Assembly: GCA_025937615.1 (NCBI GenBank)
Contig: JAICRA010000087.1
Location: 1 to 6,747, forward strand
DNA length: 6,747 nucleotides
Origin: Thermomicrobiales bacterium
GTDB lineage: Bacteria; Chloroflexota; Chloroflexia; Thermomicrobiales; UBA6265
Direction: 5' to 3'
Position 1 is the stretch's first letter. Each line of letters begins with the position of its first letter. The notes under the pieces were generated by a model that saw only the letters and a list, made by a program, of their open reading frames with translations, did not search any database and was not told where the DNA came from. The position numbers were made by a program, and so were the translations under genes. This document shows, in pieces, positions 1 through 5,898 of this stretch.

Positions 1-574
1 AATCACCAGTGAAAAAGAGTGCGCCGGGTACGCGCACCGGCAGGAAGACGGTGTTGCCGGGTTTGACGTCCGGCACGTCCATGTTCCCGCCATGGTCGAA
101 CGGAGTCAGTGCCGATAGCGCCTCGAGTTCTGGGGCGGTGCCGATGGTGCCCATGAAGGGCCGCCAGGGGAAACGCAACCGCTCGTTGTGGGTGAGCCAC
201 CCATCCGCGATCTGGTACAGCCAGACTTTTTCAGGCAAGGGGTCTTGCAGCATACGGGTCAGCTTGGTGCTGGTCAGCCCGCCGAAGAAGGGGACGAAGA
301 CGCTGACCGCCCAATCGCGAGTCGGCTCGATGCTCTCGATTTTCACAGCCAGGGTGTCGCCTGGCTCGGCACCTTCGACGTAAATCGGACCGGTCTGCGG
401 ATTGAGGTAGGCGCCGAGGATCTGCGAGGGTTGGTCGTTTGGTTTGGTGATCTGGCTCTCGAAGGCGTCGTCGGTATAGATGGCAACTGTCTCGCCCGGT
501 TGGACAGTGGCGATCGGGTCGACGTAGCGGCTGAAGACGTAGTGATAGGGACCCTGCTGCCGAATCTCCCGCAT
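1..574 (-). CDS. fmdA: Acetamidase/formamidase (FmdA/AmdA family), N-terminal part, cut by window edge
   Basis: The family hydrolyses formamide or acetamide to ammonium plus the carboxylate in the cytoplasm. Reading leftward from ATG at 574 gives 191 open codons with no stop before the edge, so the C-terminal part is missing. Family marks I see: NPQTGPIYVEGAEPGDTL at residues 58-75, PFMGTIGTAPE at 139-149, HGGNMD at 161-166, KPGNTVFLPV at 171-180 and PGALFFTGD at 183-191. The usual downstream acidic/histidine block lies outside the window. The compact N-terminus (about 60 residues before the GPIYVEGA block) suggests the short form of about 300 residues rather than the roughly 400-residue Methylophilus form. 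GGGAGGAAGG just upstream is a strong Shine-Dalgarno sequence and supports this start. The gene begins 15 bp after urtE, so it is almost certainly the sixth gene of the transporter operon. Family assignment is firm; formamide versus acetamide or another amide cannot be decided here. Confidence 0.92.
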   Translation of the reverse strand, partial: MREIRQQGPYHYVFSRYVDPIATVQPGETVAIYTDDAFESQITKPNDQPSQILGAYLNPQTGPIYVEGAEPGDTLAVKIESIEPTRDWAVSVFVPFFGGLTSTKLTRMLQDPLPEKVWLYQIADGWLTHNERLRFPWRPFMGTIGTAPELEALSALTPFDHGGNMDVPDVKPGNTVFLPVRVPGALFFTGD

Positions 575-589
575 GGCGCCCTTCCTCCC

Positions 590-1291
590 CTACACGGCGA
601 GATAGCGGATGAGTGCGTTCTGGTTCGTCACCTCAGCACCGCTCAGCTCGGCACGGACCTGCCCCTTATCCATCACGTAGCCCCGCTGGGCCAGGTTCAT
701 GACCAACTCGATGTTTTGCTCGACAAAGAGCACCGTCGTGCCCAGCTCGGAGTTGATCCGTTTGATGTCGTCGCCGATCTGCTGCACGAGGTTCGGTTGC
801 AACCCCTCTGACGGCTCGTCGAGAAGCATTAAAGTGGGCTGCCCGATCAGAACCCGGCCGATCGCCAGCATCGCCTGTTCGCCGCCGCTGAGGGTGCCTG
901 CACGCTGGTCGCGCCGCTCGGCAAGGCGGGGAAAGTACTGATAGGCGATGTCGAGCGGCCGCTCTCCCCCGGCTCGGGCGTTGATCAACTCGCCCATCTC
1001 GAGATTCTCCGCGACGCTCAGACCGGGGAAGATACCGCGTCCCTGAGGGAAATACCCCATTCCTCCCTGCGCCCGGTCGTTGGCCGGCGCCGTTGAGACG
1101 TCTCTCCCGGCGAAATGGATCGCGCCGTGCGCCAGCGGGAGGAGCCCGATGATCGCCTGCATCAAGGTAGTCTTTCCGACCCCATTGCGCCCAACGATGG
1201 CGACGATCTCGCCAGACCCAACGGCAAGGTTGACGTCGCGCACAATCATTGTCCGTCCGTAGCCGGCGGTGATCTGGGAAACGCTGAGCAT
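590..1291 (-). CDS. urtE: ABC transporter ATP-binding protein, UrtE/LivF type (urea/short-chain amide)
   Basis: Second ATPase of the importer, 233 residues, a normal UrtE/LivF length. Walker A is GRNGVGKTT at 34-42. The Q-loop region GYFPQGRGIFP (79-89) is typical of UrtE/LivF. The signature is LSGGE at 134-138 and Walker B is LMLLDEP at 154-160. The following SEGLQPNLV resembles the UrtE phrase TEGIQPSII. The H-loop position carries Gln (VEQN, 190-193), as is usual in LivF-type subunits. I start at ATG 1291, which has GGAGG seven bases upstream and gives an N-terminus (MLSVSQITAGYG) that begins directly at the ABC fold. A longer frame from TTG at 1369 would add 26 Pro/Arg/Ala-rich residues and overlap urtD, with little support. 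The gap to urtD is 64 bp and contains a hairpin that touches this Shine-Dalgarno sequence. fmdA follows 15 bp downstream. Confidence 0.93.
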   Translation of the reverse strand: MLSVSQITAGYGRTMIVRDVNLAVGSGEIVAIVGRNGVGKTTLMQAIIGLLPLAHGAIHFAGRDVSTAPANDRAQGGMGYFPQGRGIFPGLSVAENLEMGELINARAGGERPLDIAYQYFPRLAERRDQRAGTLSGGEQAMLAIGRVLIGQPTLMLLDEPSEGLQPNLVQQIGDDIKRINSELGTTVLFVEQNIELVMNLAQRGYVMDKGQVRAELSGAEVTNQNALIRYLAV

Positions 1292-1300
1292 CGAAGAACC

Positions 1301-1325
1301 TCCGGCCGTCGCAAGTGGGGCCGGA
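1301..1325 (-). promoter_or_regulatory. Hairpin overlapping the urtE ribosome binding site
   Basis: In the minus-strand transcript TCCGGCC and GGCCGGA form a perfect 7-bp stem (six G:C pairs) around an 11-base loop. The 3' arm shares GGA with the urtE Shine-Dalgarno GGAGG (1299-1303), so the folded form would partly hide it. The arms are seen directly; an effect on UrtE translation is inferred. Confidence 0.45.
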
Positions 1326-1355
1326 TGAGGATCGATCAACGATCGTGGACGGGAA

Positions 1356-2090
1356 CTAGGTGCGGCCAAGGTAGATATCCATTACGCCTTGGTTGGCCTC
1401 GATCTCGGCGATTGTGCCCTCCGCGAAGACGCGCCCCAGGTTCATCACCGTGATTGTCCGCGCGATCTGGCGGACGAAGGTCATGTCGTGCTCGATGACC
1501 ATGATCGTGACTCCATCCGCGTTGAGCGACTCTACGAGGCGCGCCGTCGCCTCGGTCTCTCCCGGCCCCATCCCCGCTGTCGGCTCATCAAGGAGGAGGA
1601 GCTTCGGGTTGACCGAGAGGGCCATCCCGATCTCCAGCCACTGCTGCTGGCCGTGGGAGAGATTCTTCGCCAATTCCCGCTCCAACCCTGTCAGGCCGAC
1701 GCGCGCGATCAGGCGGTCGATCGCCTCCTCCATCTGCCCGCTCTTGACATGGTATTGCGCGGCTACGCGCATGTTGTCGTGGACAGAGAGTTCGGGATAA
1801 ATGCCGGGGACCTGCATTTTGACGCTCAATCCTTGTCGGGCACGGCGCCACCTCGGCCAGCGGTCGATGACGGCGCCGTCGAAGGTAATCGTGCCAGTCG
1901 TCGGGCGCTCGAAGCCAATGATCAACTTGAAGACGGTGCTCTTGCCGGCGCCGTTAGGGCCGATCAGGCAGCGCAACTCGCCGTGACGGACGGCCAGATT
2001 GAGGTCGGAGACCGCCCGCAGCCCGCCGAAGCGTTTCGAGACATCCTTGAGGACGAGCAGCGGTCCTTTCGGGGCGACCGGATCGGTCAC
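1356..2090 (-). CDS. urtD: ABC transporter ATP-binding protein, UrtD type (urea/short-chain amide)
   Basis: First ATPase of the importer, 244 residues. Walker A is GPNGAGKST at 44-52. The Q-loop glutamine is Q93 in VKMQVPGIYPELS. The signature LSHGQQQWLEIGM (144-156) is the distinctive UrtD version, with His where most ABC proteins have Gly. Walker B is LLLLDEP (164-170) and the H-loop is VIEHDM with H201. It energises transport at the cytoplasmic face, presumably as a heterodimer with UrtE on the UrtB/UrtC permease pair. The start is GTG at 2090; its first four bases GTGA overlap the urtC stop (2087-2089), and AGGTGA lies just upstream inside urtC, so translation is probably coupled. The C-terminus (MDIYLGRT) is typical of LivG/UrtD proteins (usually Y-L-G). 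No damage seen. Confidence 0.95.
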   Translation of the reverse strand: MTDPVAPKGPLLVLKDVSKRFGGLRAVSDLNLAVRHGELRCLIGPNGAGKSTVFKLIIGFERPTTGTITFDGAVIDRWPRWRRARQGLSVKMQVPGIYPELSVHDNMRVAAQYHVKSGQMEEAIDRLIARVGLTGLERELAKNLSHGQQQWLEIGMALSVNPKLLLLDEPTAGMGPGETEATARLVESLNADGVTIMVIEHDMTFVRQIARTITVMNLGRVFAEGTIAEIEANQGVMDIYLGRT

Positions 2091-3145
2091 GTCAGCTCAC
2101 CTGGGCGCGGGCCGGGCGCCACGTCGCCCGCCTCCCGAGCAGGTGCTACGGCCGAGCGCCGGAAGAGCCAGCGGTCGATCGCGTTGAAGGCTGCAGCCAT
2201 GAAGCCCTCCGGGACGAAGAGGACGGCCAGGAGCGCTAACAGCCCAAAGATGACAAGCGCGTACTCTGGAGCCGTGGAAGCCAGCGACTGCGAGAGCTTC
2301 ATCAGGATCATCGATGAGATCATTGCCGCCGTGAGACTACGCCGGCCACCGATGGCGACGTAGATGACCGGGGTAATGGCGGCGGTCAGCCCCATCGACG
2401 AGGGATCGATGTAGCTCCCCCAGGAGGCGTAGAGGACGCCGCTTAGCGCAGCGATGCACCCGGCGAGACCGAAAACCTGGACTTGCATCAGCCGGACGTT
2501 GTAGCCAAAAGTCTCGGTGCGCGGCCGATTCTCCTGGAGGGCGAGCAGACCGTATCCCCAGCGGGAGGCGGCCAGCCAGCGCAGGAGGAGATAAATCCCG
2601 ATCAGGAAGACGAAATAGAGGTAGTAGAGCGGCCGGCCGAAAAGTGGCATGTCGCCGACGCTGATTTGGGGCACGTACATCCCGTTGTACCCGTTCAGCC
2701 GGGCCTCGCCGACCATCCACTCGTCGCCCGCGGTCTGAGCCATAAACGTCTGCAGCACGAGGGTCAACGCTAGCGTCGTCAGGCCGACAAAGACGTCGTT
2801 GATGCCGCCGTAGAACATGAACCAGCCGAGAACAGCGGCGACGATCCCGCCACCCAGCACCCCGACCAAAATGCCGATCCAGGTTGCCCCGGAACCGAGC
2901 ACGTTGAGGGTGTAGATGCCGTAGAGATAACCGCCGATTCCAAAGAACGCCGTCTGCCCGAAGCTCAGGATTCCGGCTTTGCCCCAGATCATGGCCAGGC
3001 TGAGCGGTATCAGCGTTATCGCCATGAAGTAGGCGGTATTGAGAAGGCTGAATTCGTCAGTCGTTATCGGGTAGACGAGCAAGAAGAGGAAGAAGATAAC
3101 GAAGGCGACGTTCTCCGCGGTCAGGAGTGAAGCGCCCCGTCTCAT
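2087..3145 (-). CDS. urtC: ABC transporter permease, UrtC/LivM type (urea/short-chain amide)
   Basis: Integral membrane subunit of 352 residues, a normal UrtC/LivM length. Hydrophobic stretches run through most of the protein, with a first segment at about 13-26. The family block AGILSFGQTAFFGIGGY lies at 57-73. The cytoplasmic coupling loop, matching the IRENE-type motif of LivM proteins, is GLLALQENRPRTETFGYNV at 199-217. A conserved IGGRRSLTAA segment follows at 265-274. The last 25 residues or so are polar and Pro/Ala-rich, an ordinary cytoplasmic tail. ATG at 3145 overlaps the urtB stop as ATGA, and the stop overlaps urtD as GTGA, so B, C and D are tightly coupled. A GAGG eight bases before the start may be the ribosome site. 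It probably pairs with UrtB to form the channel. Confidence 0.94.
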   Translation of the reverse strand: MRRGASLLTAENVAFVIFFLFLLVYPITTDEFSLLNTAYFMAITLIPLSLAMIWGKAGILSFGQTAFFGIGGYLYGIYTLNVLGSGATWIGILVGVLGGGIVAAVLGWFMFYGGINDVFVGLTTLALTLVLQTFMAQTAGDEWMVGEARLNGYNGMYVPQISVGDMPLFGRPLYYLYFVFLIGIYLLLRWLAASRWGYGLLALQENRPRTETFGYNVRLMQVQVFGLAGCIAALSGVLYASWGSYIDPSSMGLTAAITPVIYVAIGGRRSLTAAMISSMILMKLSQSLASTAPEYALVIFGLLALLAVLFVPEGFMAAAFNAIDRWLFRRSAVAPAREAGDVAPGPRPGELT

Positions 3146-4047
3146 CGAGTGGACCTCGACTCAATCGGCCGCATCCGCCAGCGGTCGATCAATCCGGTAA
3201 CGCCTTGCGGAAGGACCCGAATGACGATGATGGTGGCCAGGAGGAGTCCCACTCGGGCAATGTAGAGCCCGTACTCCGTGCCGAGCGTGGCGGCGATGCC
3301 GCCGAGGAGAGCGGCGGCGATCGGCGTCCCGATCAAGGCGTTCGCCCCGCCGACGATGACGGTGACGAACGCTTCGACAATGTAGTTGGTGCCGAAGAAG
3401 GGGACGATCGTCGCTGTCGGCGCGAACAACCCCCCGGCCAGTCCGGCGAGCGCGCTGCCGAGCGCGAAGGTCACCGTATACATCCGGGCGGTGTCGACGC
3501 CCAGCGCCCGGGCGATGGGGGCATTTTGGATTGTGGCACGAGCGCGCAGCCCGTACCTGGTCTTCATGAACAATAGGTAGAGGAAGACGATCAGCGCCAG
3601 CGAGACGACCCCGAGAAAGACCCGATACCAGGCATAACTCGTCTGACCGATGGCGAACGAGCCGAACGGCGATGAGACACCCTGCATCGAGGGCCCCGTC
3701 AGGATCAGCATGCCCTGACTCATGATGAGTCCGACCGCCCAGGTCGCCGCCACTGAGTCGAGGAGACGGCCGTAGAGCCGGCGTACAACCAGGATCTCGA
3801 CGACTGCCCCGAAGAGCGCCACGCCGAGGGCGGCGAGAGGAACGGCGACGATGAGGGGCACGCCGTGAGTAGCCACAATCGTTGTGATGTAGGCGCCGAG
3901 CATCATGAACTCGCCGTGAGCGAGGTTGATGACACCCATCATGCCAAATATGACGGCCAGGCCGATGGCGGAGAGGAAGAGAAAGGAGAAGCTGACCTCG
4001 AACTGATAGAAGGCATTGAAGACACCGTTGAGCACGGCTTGCTCCAA
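3142..4047 (-). CDS. urtB: ABC transporter permease, UrtB/LivH type (urea/short-chain amide)
   Basis: Integral membrane subunit of 301 residues. It carries the LivH/UrtB hallmark GMMGVINLAHGEFMMLGAY (35-53), where the MGVIN.AHGEFMM wording is especially UrtB-like. The coupling loop is RARATIQNAPIARALGVD (168-185), followed by the Gly-rich FVTVIVGGANALIGTPIAA block (227-245). The rest is mostly hydrophobic helices with a basic C-terminal tail. The start is uncertain. TTG at 4047 gives MEQAVLNG, which looks like family N-termini, but has no Shine-Dalgarno. GTG at 4035 has GGAG six bases upstream and would give 297 residues. No in-frame ATG occurs before FGMMG. The stop overlaps the urtC start by 4 bp. 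The gap to urtA, about 103-115 bp, contains a large inverted repeat. Confidence 0.93.
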   Translation of the reverse strand: MEQAVLNGVFNAFYQFEVSFSFLFLSAIGLAVIFGMMGVINLAHGEFMMLGAYITTIVATHGVPLIVAVPLAALGVALFGAVVEILVVRRLYGRLLDSVAATWAVGLIMSQGMLILTGPSMQGVSSPFGSFAIGQTSYAWYRVFLGVVSLALIVFLYLLFMKTRYGLRARATIQNAPIARALGVDTARMYTVTFALGSALAGLAGGLFAPTATIVPFFGTNYIVEAFVTVIVGGANALIGTPIAAALLGGIAATLGTEYGLYIARVGLLLATIIVIRVLPQGVTGLIDRWRMRPIESRSTR

Positions 4048-4057
4048 GAAGTCGGTG

Positions 4058-4143
4058 GTCGGAGGTCGAAAGTAGGACGAGCCGCGGGCGACGAAGACGT
4101 CATCCCTACCCGGCGTCTTCTTCCTTCACTTCCGACCTCCAAC
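4058..4143 (-). promoter_or_regulatory. Nested intercistronic stem-loop between urtA and urtB
   Basis: The minus-strand RNA can pair a 16-base arm (rc of 4128-4143, GUUGGAGGUCGGAAGU) with a second arm (rc of 4058-4073, ACUUUCGACCUCCGAC): 16 pairs, two of them G:U wobbles. Inside the 54-base interior a second stem, GAAGACG with CGUCUUC (4114-4120 and 4093-4099), is perfect over 7 bp. The structure begins seven bases after the urtA stop. No run of U follows, so it is not a classical terminator. A stabiliser or processing site that keeps binding-protein mRNA in excess over permease mRNA is the likeliest role (inferred). A partial terminator or attenuator is the alternative. Confidence 0.6.
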
Positions 4144-4150
4144 TTTCGTC

Positions 4151-5428
4151 TTACGACGGCTCGTACTGGGTGTTGTCCGGCTTCTCGGGGAGGTTGCAGC
4201 CCATATCCTTCGACAGCCAGTCCGGCCGGACCGCCTCAAATGTGTCGTCAAGAATGATGTTGTGCTCCTCGTCAGCGTGGACCAGGTAGATGTTGCGGAT
4301 CGTGTGGTGTGTGGCCGGATCGATCGTCACCGGGCCGGCTGGCCCCTCGAAGGTGATGTTCGTCTCCAGCGCCTGGCGGACGGCGTCTTTCTCCGTCGTG
4401 CCGGCCAGCTCGGCTGCCATCGCGTAGAGGTTGATCCCCTCGAACTCAGCGGCGGCCTCCATGCCGACGTATTCAGCGTCGGGATACAGGGCACGGATGC
4501 GGTCCGGGAAGTCAGTGCCGAGGTCCTCCGCCAGTTCTTCCATGAAGTTGACCGTCACATACATGTTGTTGAGCGCCGGCGGCGGGAAGCGCAGGTGCTC
4601 ATACCCCTGTCCCATGTTGATCGTCGTTGCCATCGGCAACTGCATGCCGGCTGCGTTCTTCTGCTCGTAGAAGGAGGACTGCTTGATCCCGACGAGGAGG
4701 ACGACCAACACGTCCGGCGCCGCGTTCTGGATGTTGGTGATCGAGGTGCTGAACTGGGAGACGTCGAGCGGGATAAACTCCTCGCCGATGATCTCCCCAC
4801 CCTGTGCCTCGACAGTGACCTTGAACCAGTCGGCGGTCAACTGGCCGAAGTTGTAATCGGCGGCAATCGTGTAAAAGCGGTTGCCGAACAGCTCCATCAC
4901 GGCCGGCACGAAAGGCACGACCTGGTGATCGGGTACGCAACCAGTGGGGAAAACCCAGGAGTCGCAGACGCCTCCCTCATACTGGTTGTTGTAAAAGTAG
5001 AGCATCTTGTTCTGGTCGACGATCGGACGGATTGCCTCGCGCGAGGCGGAGGTGAACCCGGCGTGCAAGACGTCAACTTTGTCCTGCAGGATGAGCTTGC
5101 GCGCCATCTCCTGATAGCGCCGGTTGTCCGACTGCGCGTCCTCAGCGACAAGCACCACCTCGCGACCGAGAATGCCATCCGCGTCGTTGAGTTCCTTCAC
5201 GGCGAGGTTCGCGGCGTTGAACTTCTGGACGCCGACGACTGAGAAGTCGCCAGTCCGGTCGCCGAGCCAGCCGATCTTGACCGGCCCCTCGTCCTGCGCG
5301 AGGGCGTATTTGGTGTCGATCTGTGACGCGAGCGCCAGCGCTCCCGCCGTGAGCGCCGAGTCCCGAACGAGACGGCGGCGTGAAACCTTGTGCTCTGTTG
5401 CCGCCGAAACCTTGTCCGAGCTAACCAT
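4151..5428 (-). CDS. urtA: ABC transporter substrate-binding protein, UrtA/FmdD/AmiC family, Tat-exported
   Basis: Extracytoplasmic receptor that hands urea or short-chain amides to UrtBC; 425 residues, normal for UrtA/FmdD. Residues 16-22 (SRRRLVR) form a twin-arginine motif, followed by a hydrophobic core (about 24-37) and an ALA-Q cleavage site near 44/45. There is no lipobox cysteine. The mature part opens with KIGWLGDRTGDFSVVG, a type I periplasmic-binding fold. QYEGGVCDSWVFPTG (149-163) matches the YEG segment of UrtA and AmiC, where AmiC binds amides. GPAGPVTIDPATHHT (362-376) is the UrtA-like C-terminal mark. C155 and C164 could form a disulfide. I start at ATG 5428, which has GGAGGT seven bases upstream. 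ATG at 5443 is in frame but lacks a ribosome site and would place the Shine-Dalgarno inside the gene. First gene of the operon; substrate inferred from the downstream amidase. Confidence 0.93.
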   Translation of the reverse strand: MVSSDKVSAATEHKVSRRRLVRDSALTAGALALASQIDTKYALAQDEGPVKIGWLGDRTGDFSVVGVQKFNAANLAVKELNDADGILGREVVLVAEDAQSDNRRYQEMARKLILQDKVDVLHAGFTSASREAIRPIVDQNKMLYFYNNQYEGGVCDSWVFPTGCVPDHQVVPFVPAVMELFGNRFYTIAADYNFGQLTADWFKVTVEAQGGEIIGEEFIPLDVSQFSTSITNIQNAAPDVLVVLLVGIKQSSFYEQKNAAGMQLPMATTINMGQGYEHLRFPPPALNNMYVTVNFMEELAEDLGTDFPDRIRALYPDAEYVGMEAAAEFEGINLYAMAAELAGTTEKDAVRQALETNITFEGPAGPVTIDPATHHTIRNIYLVHADEEHNIILDDTFEAVRPDWLSKDMGCNLPEKPDNTQYEPS

Positions 5429-5435
5429 GGTCCAG

Positions 5436-5441
5436 ACCTCC
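5436..5441 (-). promoter_or_regulatory. Ribosome binding site that sets the urtA start
   Basis: GGAGGT sits seven bases before ATG at 5428, an ideal spacing. It lies immediately inside the alternative ATG at 5443 and so argues for the shorter 425-residue protein. Confidence 0.75.
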
Positions 5442-5508
5442 ATTCCGAGTTCCGACCGAGACCCAACCGCCGCACCGCGCGACGGCGCACCGCCTCCGTC
5501 ACGCGCGA

Positions 5509-5518
5509 ACCCGCGGGT
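5509..5518. repeat. 10-bp perfect palindrome ACCCGCGGGT
   Basis: Self-complementary site 80 bp upstream of the urtA start, in the GC-rich leader. In a 60%-GC genome this can occur by chance; an operator role is only possible. Confidence 0.3.
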
Positions 5519-5542
5519 CCTGACGGGCCTTCTGTCTGACGT

Positions 5543-5559
5543 GCGTTCCGATAGAACGC
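5543..5559. repeat. Inverted repeat GCGTTC-N5-GAACGC
   Basis: Perfect 6-bp arms around a 5-base centre, about 115 bp upstream of the urtA start. It could be a repressor half-site pair or a small hairpin in the leader RNA. Its centre overlaps one copy of the ccgatag direct repeat. Confidence 0.45.
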
Positions 5560-5570
5560 CTCGCCGATAG
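5548..5570. repeat. Direct repeat of ccgatag, 16-bp period
   Basis: CCGATAG occurs at 5548-5554 and 5564-5570, with starts 16 bp apart, upstream of urtA. It could be part of an activator or repressor site; chance is not excluded. Confidence 0.35.
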
Positions 5571-5609
5571 CCCGGGACTGTTTCGCTCTAGCGGAGGCTC
5601 AGCACGGGC

Positions 5610-5638
5610 AGGCTATCAAACGCTTCACATCCTGTCCA
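5610..5638 (-). promoter_or_regulatory. Weak sigma70-like promoter candidate for the urt-fmd operon
   Basis: Reading leftward, TGGACA (5638-5633) matches five of six bases of the -35 consensus. After a 17-base spacer comes TAGCCT (5615-5610), only three of six for the -10. It would place the start of transcription about 175 bases before urtA. The overlapping palindrome AACCGGTT (5638-5645) touches the -35. This is the best pair I saw, but it is weak. Confidence 0.22.
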
Positions 5639-5727
5639 ACCGGTTTTTCGACGCACACCCTGATGAGTCATCGCGCTGCGGTTGGAGCGACGGGACCCGA
5701 AGAATGCCTCGTATCAACTTCAGCCGG

Positions 5728-5743
5728 TCAATCTGATGATTGA
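5728..5743. repeat. Inverted repeat TCAATC-N4-GATTGA
   Basis: Perfect 6-bp arms with a 4-base centre, AT-rich against the GC-rich background and upstream of the promoter candidate. The geometry fits a dimeric DNA-binding regulator (inference). Which regulator is unknown. Confidence 0.4.
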
Positions 5744-5816
5744 GGATCAGCGGGCTTAGAGCGGCGCGCCAACAATGTCATCCACATAAGCGAGGAATCA
5801 GGTCACCGCGATGGAC

Positions 5817-5846
5817 GCGGGCGAGGAACGACGAGATTCCTCCCGC
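5817..5846 (-). terminator. Terminator-like hairpin downstream of leuS
   Basis: In the leuS sense strand GCGGGAGGAA can pair with TTCCTCGCCCGC: ten base pairs with a two-base bulge and an 8-base loop, beginning 52 bases after the leuS stop. No T-run follows, so it may be an imperfect or U-less terminator, or an mRNA 3'-end stabiliser. Confidence 0.4.
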
Positions 5847-5854
5847 AATTTCGT

Positions 5855-5879
5855 CCGCATGACACATTCACCGCATGAC
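5855..5879. repeat. Direct repeat of ccgcatgac, 16-bp period, behind leuS
   Basis: CCGCATGAC occurs at 5855-5863 and 5871-5879, starts 16 bp apart; over the full 16-bp unit 11 positions agree. It lies 20-44 bases after the leuS stop and before the hairpin. Function unknown. Confidence 0.4.
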
Positions 5880-5898
5880 GCAGAGTGCGCGGCGCGCT

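Larger units (their letters stand above)
5444..5898. other. Gene-free region between leuS and the transporter operon
   Basis: These 455 bases hold no convincing coding frame, tRNA or recognised riboswitch; I looked for guanidine (ykkC-type) motifs and did not find the consensus. It contains a hairpin behind leuS, two direct-repeat pairs, several short inverted repeats and a weak promoter candidate, listed separately. Other short palindromes include AACCGGTT at 5638-5645, GATGA-N-TCATC at 5662-5672, CGCTCTAGCG (imperfect) at 5584-5593 and ACCCGCGGGT at 5509-5518. The last 100 bases before urtA are very GC-rich. The operon promoter and any operator should be here, since leuS is an unrelated housekeeping gene. 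Confidence 0.7.

Noticed and set aside
188..811. Plus-strand open frame of 207 codons opposite fmdA and urtE
   Set aside because: It lies opposite two clearly recognised minus-strand genes, has no recognisable domain and spans their junction. Long antisense frames are expected in GC-rich coding DNA.
1129..1291. Gln in place of the H-loop histidine and LSGGE in place of LSGGQ in UrtE
   Set aside because: Both are ordinary in LivF/UrtE-type ATPases, so they do not indicate a defective subunit.
1292..1369. 26-residue N-terminal extension of UrtE from TTG 1369
   Set aside because: It overlaps the urtD stop and has low-complexity Pro/Arg/Ala content. ATG 1291 has a good ribosome site and matches the family N-terminus.
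1389..2363. Plus-strand open frame of 324 codons opposite urtD and urtC
   Set aside because: It is Asp/Arg/Leu-rich with no family motif, and the opposite strand carries Walker A, Walker B and permease motifs. It is a codon-bias shadow.
4262..5242. Plus-strand open frame of 326 codons opposite urtA
   Set aside because: It is the reverse-complement shadow of a well-supported binding protein; the valine/aspartate-rich composition is what antisense of GTC/GAC codons gives.
5429..5443. Five-residue extension of UrtA from ATG 5443
   Set aside because: No ribosome site precedes it, whereas GGAGGT is ideally placed for ATG 5428.
5197..5502. Minus-strand 101-codon frame starting in the urtA leader
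   Set aside because: It is very Arg/Ser-rich, overlaps urtA in another frame, and has no recognisable domain; it is not a credible leader peptide.
5571..5640. Possible guanidine (ykkC-type) riboswitch upstream of urtA
   Set aside because: CTAGAGCG and CCCGGG recalled parts of the motif, but the conserved order and the core segments are not present.
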